Below, piece after piece: positions 60,661 through 64,000 of a stretch of DNA of 64,000 nt. The DNA comes from Ziziphus jujuba (lineage: Eukaryota; Streptophyta; Magnoliopsida; Rosales; Rhamnaceae). The stretch's first letter is position 1. Every line of letters starts with the position of its first letter. The position numbers and the translations under genes were made by a program. The stretch is from NCBI RefSeq assembly GCF_031755915.1, contig NC_083389.1, positions 17,043,001-17,107,000 of the forward strand, in the 5' to 3' direction. The notes below the pieces were generated by a model. The model had not been told where the DNA came from and made no database searches. It worked only from the letters and a program-made list of their open reading frames with translations.

Positions 60661-61292
60661 GTTTTCTGGAGGAAGTGAAGAAGGATGGTAAGCGATCTGA
60701 ACGGTCATGGTACAACCACTGCAAAAGTTCGTGGCACACATGGGAAACATGCTGGAACTTCATGGAAAGCCTCAAAACTGGAAGAAAATGTCTGTTGAAG
60801 AGGGGCATGCACTTCAGGCTAATGTCTCAGATCAAGAGCAGTAATCTTCTTCAAGTTCTTTTCCTTTCACCAAGAAGGAGATAGACCAACTGTACAAGCT
60901 TCTTGAGTCTCAGAAAATTCATTCTTGTTCATTAGCTTAAAAAGGTAATTACTTGAAAGCAGCTCTCATTAGTGTCAACTCTAATCACACCTGGATCATC
61001 GATTCAGGTGCAACCGATCATATAATAGGGTTTTCAAACCTTTTTCCTTCATATAGTCCTTGTGCAGGTAACTAGAAAATTAAGATTGCATATGGCTCTC
61101 TTTCATCCATTGCCTGAAAAAGGTTCTATTGTAGTGTCCCCATCACTCACTTCTCATGATGTTCTTCACGTTCCCAAACTTTCTTTTAATCTTTTGTCTA
61201 TCAATAAGCTAGCCCGTGATCAAAATTGTCAAACTAATTTTTTTCCCAACTCATTGTGTGTTTCAGGATTTGACTTCGAGGAGGATGATTGA
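60661..61292 (+). pseudogene. Copia zinc knuckle and aspartic protease
   Basis: A degenerate CCHC knuckle (WYNHCKSSWHTWETCW, where the first Cys has become Tyr) is followed, after frameshifts, by WIIDSGATDH (60992-61021), the protease active site, then SLTSHDVLHVPKLSFNLLSI, a conserved downstream protease segment. Stops and frame changes separate the parts. Confidence 0.8.
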
Positions 61293-61410
61293 CAGTGCTA
61301 AACAGAGTGGAGGACTCTACTTCTTTGATGAAGGATCTGAATTAAGGCAACAATCTCAATAGATAAGTTCCTGCTTTAAATTTATTTCTGCTTCTAATAA
61401 TAATAATACT

Positions 61411-62150
61411 ATGTTATGGCATTTAAGAGTAGGCCACCCAACTTTCAAATATTTAAAACATCTGTTTCCTAAGTTGTTTGGTAATAAATACACATCTTTG
61501 TTTCATTATGAAATTTGTGAATTTACAAAACACCACCATACATCTTTTCCTTCACAACTATATAAACCATCAAAACATTTCATTATTATTCACAGTGATA
61601 TTTGGGGTCCTAATAAGATAAGTATACCTTCTAACAAGAGATGGTTCATCACATTTACAGATGATAATACTCAACTTTGTTGAGTGTATTTATTGAAAGA
61701 AAAATCAAAGGACGAACGAGTTTTAAAAATTTTTACAAGATGATGTAGACTCAATTTCAGACTAACATACAAGTTTTCAGAAGTGATAACAGGAAAGAAT
61801 ATTTTAACATGATTTTAGAAAATATTTTTTTCTTGAAAAAGGAATAATTCATCATAGTTCTTGCATCGATACACCCCAACAGAATGTGTTGCTGAATGAA
61901 AAAATAAACATATGTTGGAGGTGGCTCATGCATTACTTTTTACAACTAAAGTTCCTAAGTATCTATGGGGTTGTTTTAATTGCTGCATACTTAATAAACA
62001 GAATGCCCTCCAAAGTTTTACAATTTCAAACTTCTTTCCATGTTTTCACAAATTATTTTCCAACTGCTAGACTTTCTATTGATCTATCTCTAAAAATATT
62101 TGGTTGTACAACTTTTATTAATGAACATTATAAAAATTGGAAAATTTGAG
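61411..62150 (+). pseudogene. Copia integrase
   Basis: MLWHLRVGHPTFKYLKHLFP is the pre-integrase motif with the zinc-binding His; CEFTKHHHTSFP and HSDIWGP follow (first catalytic Asp in HSDIWGP). A second part holds RSDNRKEYFN (second Asp) and IDTPQQN; the E of the usual VAERKN is lost. Then ALLFTTKVPK-like sequence in shifted frame and AAYLINRMPSKVL. Several stops. Confidence 0.8.
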
Positions 62151-62940
62151 CCCAAAGCTATAAAATGTGTCTTCATTGGTTACTCCCCAACTCATAAAGA
62201 CTATAAATGTTTTGACCCGATATCAAAAAAAAAAATTTGTTGCAATGGATATCACATTTTTTGAAAAACAACCATTTTTAAGAATATTCATCTTCAATAG
62301 AAGAATTTTAAGGAAGATTCGTTTATTAACTTTGGCGATGTCTTTCTCTCAAATGATGTGTTTCTCTCATAAGATTCTAAGCCTAATACCTCTGCACCTA
62401 TAGCAAATGGCCAAGATTTCAAGGAATTCATTCCTTCAAACTCCTTTCACTATGAGTGATGTTTCTCCTGAGTCTAGGCCTACATTTGAAAATCAATTTG
62501 AAAATCAAAATTCTGAAAAACAACCTTTAGAAACTGAAAATAAGGGTCAGCCTACTATAATGATACAACATGATAATTCTGCTGAAGCAACAAGTAATAG
62601 ATTCAAGGAAGGTGATCGAACTTGGAAAGGGATTGTTTACTTGAAGAAGAATCATAAGAAAAGGAAAGATGAATTGACTCTACAGCACGGCCATGATTCT
62701 GAACCGAGGACAAATCAATAATTTGAGTCTGTTACAGGTAATTCCCTTTCTCTTCCTAACAATCAGTCTGAGTCTTCCGATTTTGACATTCCTATAGCTC
62801 TTTGTAAAAGGGTTGAATCCTGTACTAATCATCCACTGTCTAAATTTATGTCATACTCGAAATTGTCTTCATCTCTTGTTACCTTTACCTCTCATTGTCT
62901 AGTGTAGAAATTTCTAACAGTGGACAAGAGATTCTAAAAT
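62151..62940 (+). pseudogene. Copia linker between integrase and reverse transcriptase
   Basis: Low-conservation polar sequence in shifting frames, including a 104-codon open part (62407-62721) rich in Glu, Asn and Lys. It lies where copia polyproteins have a variable linker and has no domain of its own. Confidence 0.55.
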
Positions 62941-64000
62941 TTCCAAAGTGAAAGGAAGCAATACTTGAAGAGATGAGAGCTTTTGAGAAGAACAATACTT
63001 GGAATGTTGAGGCATTACCAGTTCGGAAAACTAATGTGAGCTGTAAATGGGTCTTCATTGTGAAGTATAACTTTGATGGTTCAGTGGAAAGATACAAGGC
63101 TGGGTTGGTGGCTAAGGGATTCACCCAAACATATGGCATTGATTACTCTAAGACTTTTGCTCCAGTAGCAAAATTGAACATGATGAGAGTACTTCTATCT
63201 ATTGCTACTAATCTAGATTGGCCCTTACAGCAACTAGATGCGAAGAATGCCTTTCTCAATGGTAACTTGGAGGAAGAGGTGTACAATGATAGTCCATCGG
63301 GCTTTAAGGAGAAATTTGGCTCAAAAATGTGCAAGCTAAATAAGTCCTTGTATGGCCTCAAACAGTCTCTAAGGGCTTAGTTTGAGAAGTTCACCCAATC
63401 TATTAGAAAATAAGGATATTCTCAAGGACAAGCTAACCATACCTTGTTTTTCAAGTTCTCTTCTGAACGAAAGGTTGCTGTGCTAATAGTTTACGTTGAT
63501 GATATTATTCTTCCAGGTGATGATGTGATTGAGATGGAGAGATTGAAGAAGAGCCTTGCATTAGAATTTGAGATCAAGGATTTGGGAGCGCTAAGATATT
63601 TCCTTGGCATGGAAGTTGCTTGCTCAAGCAAAGGAATTGTTGTTTTTCAACGAAAATATATCCTTGATCTTTTAAAGGAAACCGAGATGAGTAGTTGTAG
63701 ACTAGCTAAGACTCTCATGGATCCTAATGTGAAGCTTTAGGAAGAGGGAAGTGTTCCTGTTGATACTAGTAGATATCAGAGATTGGTTGGAAAACTAATC
63801 TATTTATCCCATACTCGACTGGATATTGCCTTCTCAGTTAATGTTGTCAGTCAGTTCATGCAAGCACCTTATGAAGAACACCTTGAGGAAGTCTACCGAA
63901 ATTTAAGATATTTGAAGTTTACTCCTGGAAAAGGTTTATTTTTCAAAAAGACTCATCGAAGGAGTGTTAAGGTATCTACTAATGCAGATTGGGCAGGTTC
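62941..64000 (+). pseudogene. Copia reverse transcriptase and start of RNase H, cut by the window end
   Basis: [57 protein letters not shown] and [16 protein letters not shown] are the RVT_2 hallmarks; after two stops the frame resumes with LIVYVDDIIL (YVDD, 63492-63503), LGALRYFLGMEV and, after another stop, SRYQRLVGKLIYLSHTRLDI and NADWAG at the window edge, the beginning of RNase H. The in-frame stops (for example after SLRA and PNVKL) make it non-autonomous, although this part is better preserved than gag. Confidence 0.88.

Overview
This is AT-rich eukaryotic DNA, almost certainly from the nuclear genome of a eudicot plant. The genes have spliced GT..AG introns, there are many (TA)n, (AAT)n and poly-A/T tracts, and the recognisable families are plant ones: class III lipase/phospholipase A1-II, gamma-glutamyl transpeptidase, trichome-birefringence-like, CDPK, Ty1-copia, hAT, Helitron, Mutator. 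The species cannot be named from the sequence. There are no prokaryotic genes, operons or CRISPR arrays. Only two genes look intact: a two-exon phospholipase A1-like gene (5216-6801, +) and a seven-exon gamma-glutamyl transpeptidase gene (31269-36273, -). A four-exon RPA1-like gene (16856-18020, -) is nearly intact. Everything else is mobile or decayed DNA.

Layout. Bases 1-36650 form an old tandem segmental duplication. Unit 1 is A (1-2225), B (22364-23828) and an orphan GGT exon 1 with its upstream region (24150-24832). Unit 2 is A' (24833-28638), B' (about 28675-30081) and the complete GGT gene with its upstream region (31269-36650). In unit 2, A' and B' are contiguous and meet in a (TA)n tract. 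In unit 1 the same point is split by 20,138 bp that begin with CTAG and end with GA on the + strand. On the - strand this reads A^TC...CTAG^T, the signature of a Helitron rolling-circle transposon, so unit 2 supplies the empty site. The inserted block carries, from its 5' end (right) to its 3' end (left): a ten-copy tandem array with a 1,571-bp higher-order period that contains extra copies of the Helitron 5' tip; an RPA1-like gene; a 20-bp minisatellite; a first 3' terminus at 14706 with a perfect hairpin; 12.5 kb of other DNA including the complete lipase gene; and a second 3' terminus at 2226. The simplest reading is a Helitron that ran past its own 3' end to an older one and so carried off a whole gene.

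To the right, the upstream region of the GGT gene is cut by a 1.5-kb Pack-MULE (36652-38183, perfect 9-bp target duplication, long inverted ends) that holds the 5' part of a CDPK gene. Bases 38184-44785 are intergenic with simple and decayed repeats. Bases 44786-51430 hold two diverged copies of a segment with a broken trichome-birefringence-like gene, and a decayed hAT transposase tail lies between them. From about 51.4 kb the window is intergenic and retrotransposon-rich: short tandem duplications, a decayed copia RNase H with a 3' LTR start, then a second copia element with 5' LTR, primer-binding site and a stop-riddled gag-protease-integrase-RT polyprotein that runs off the window end.
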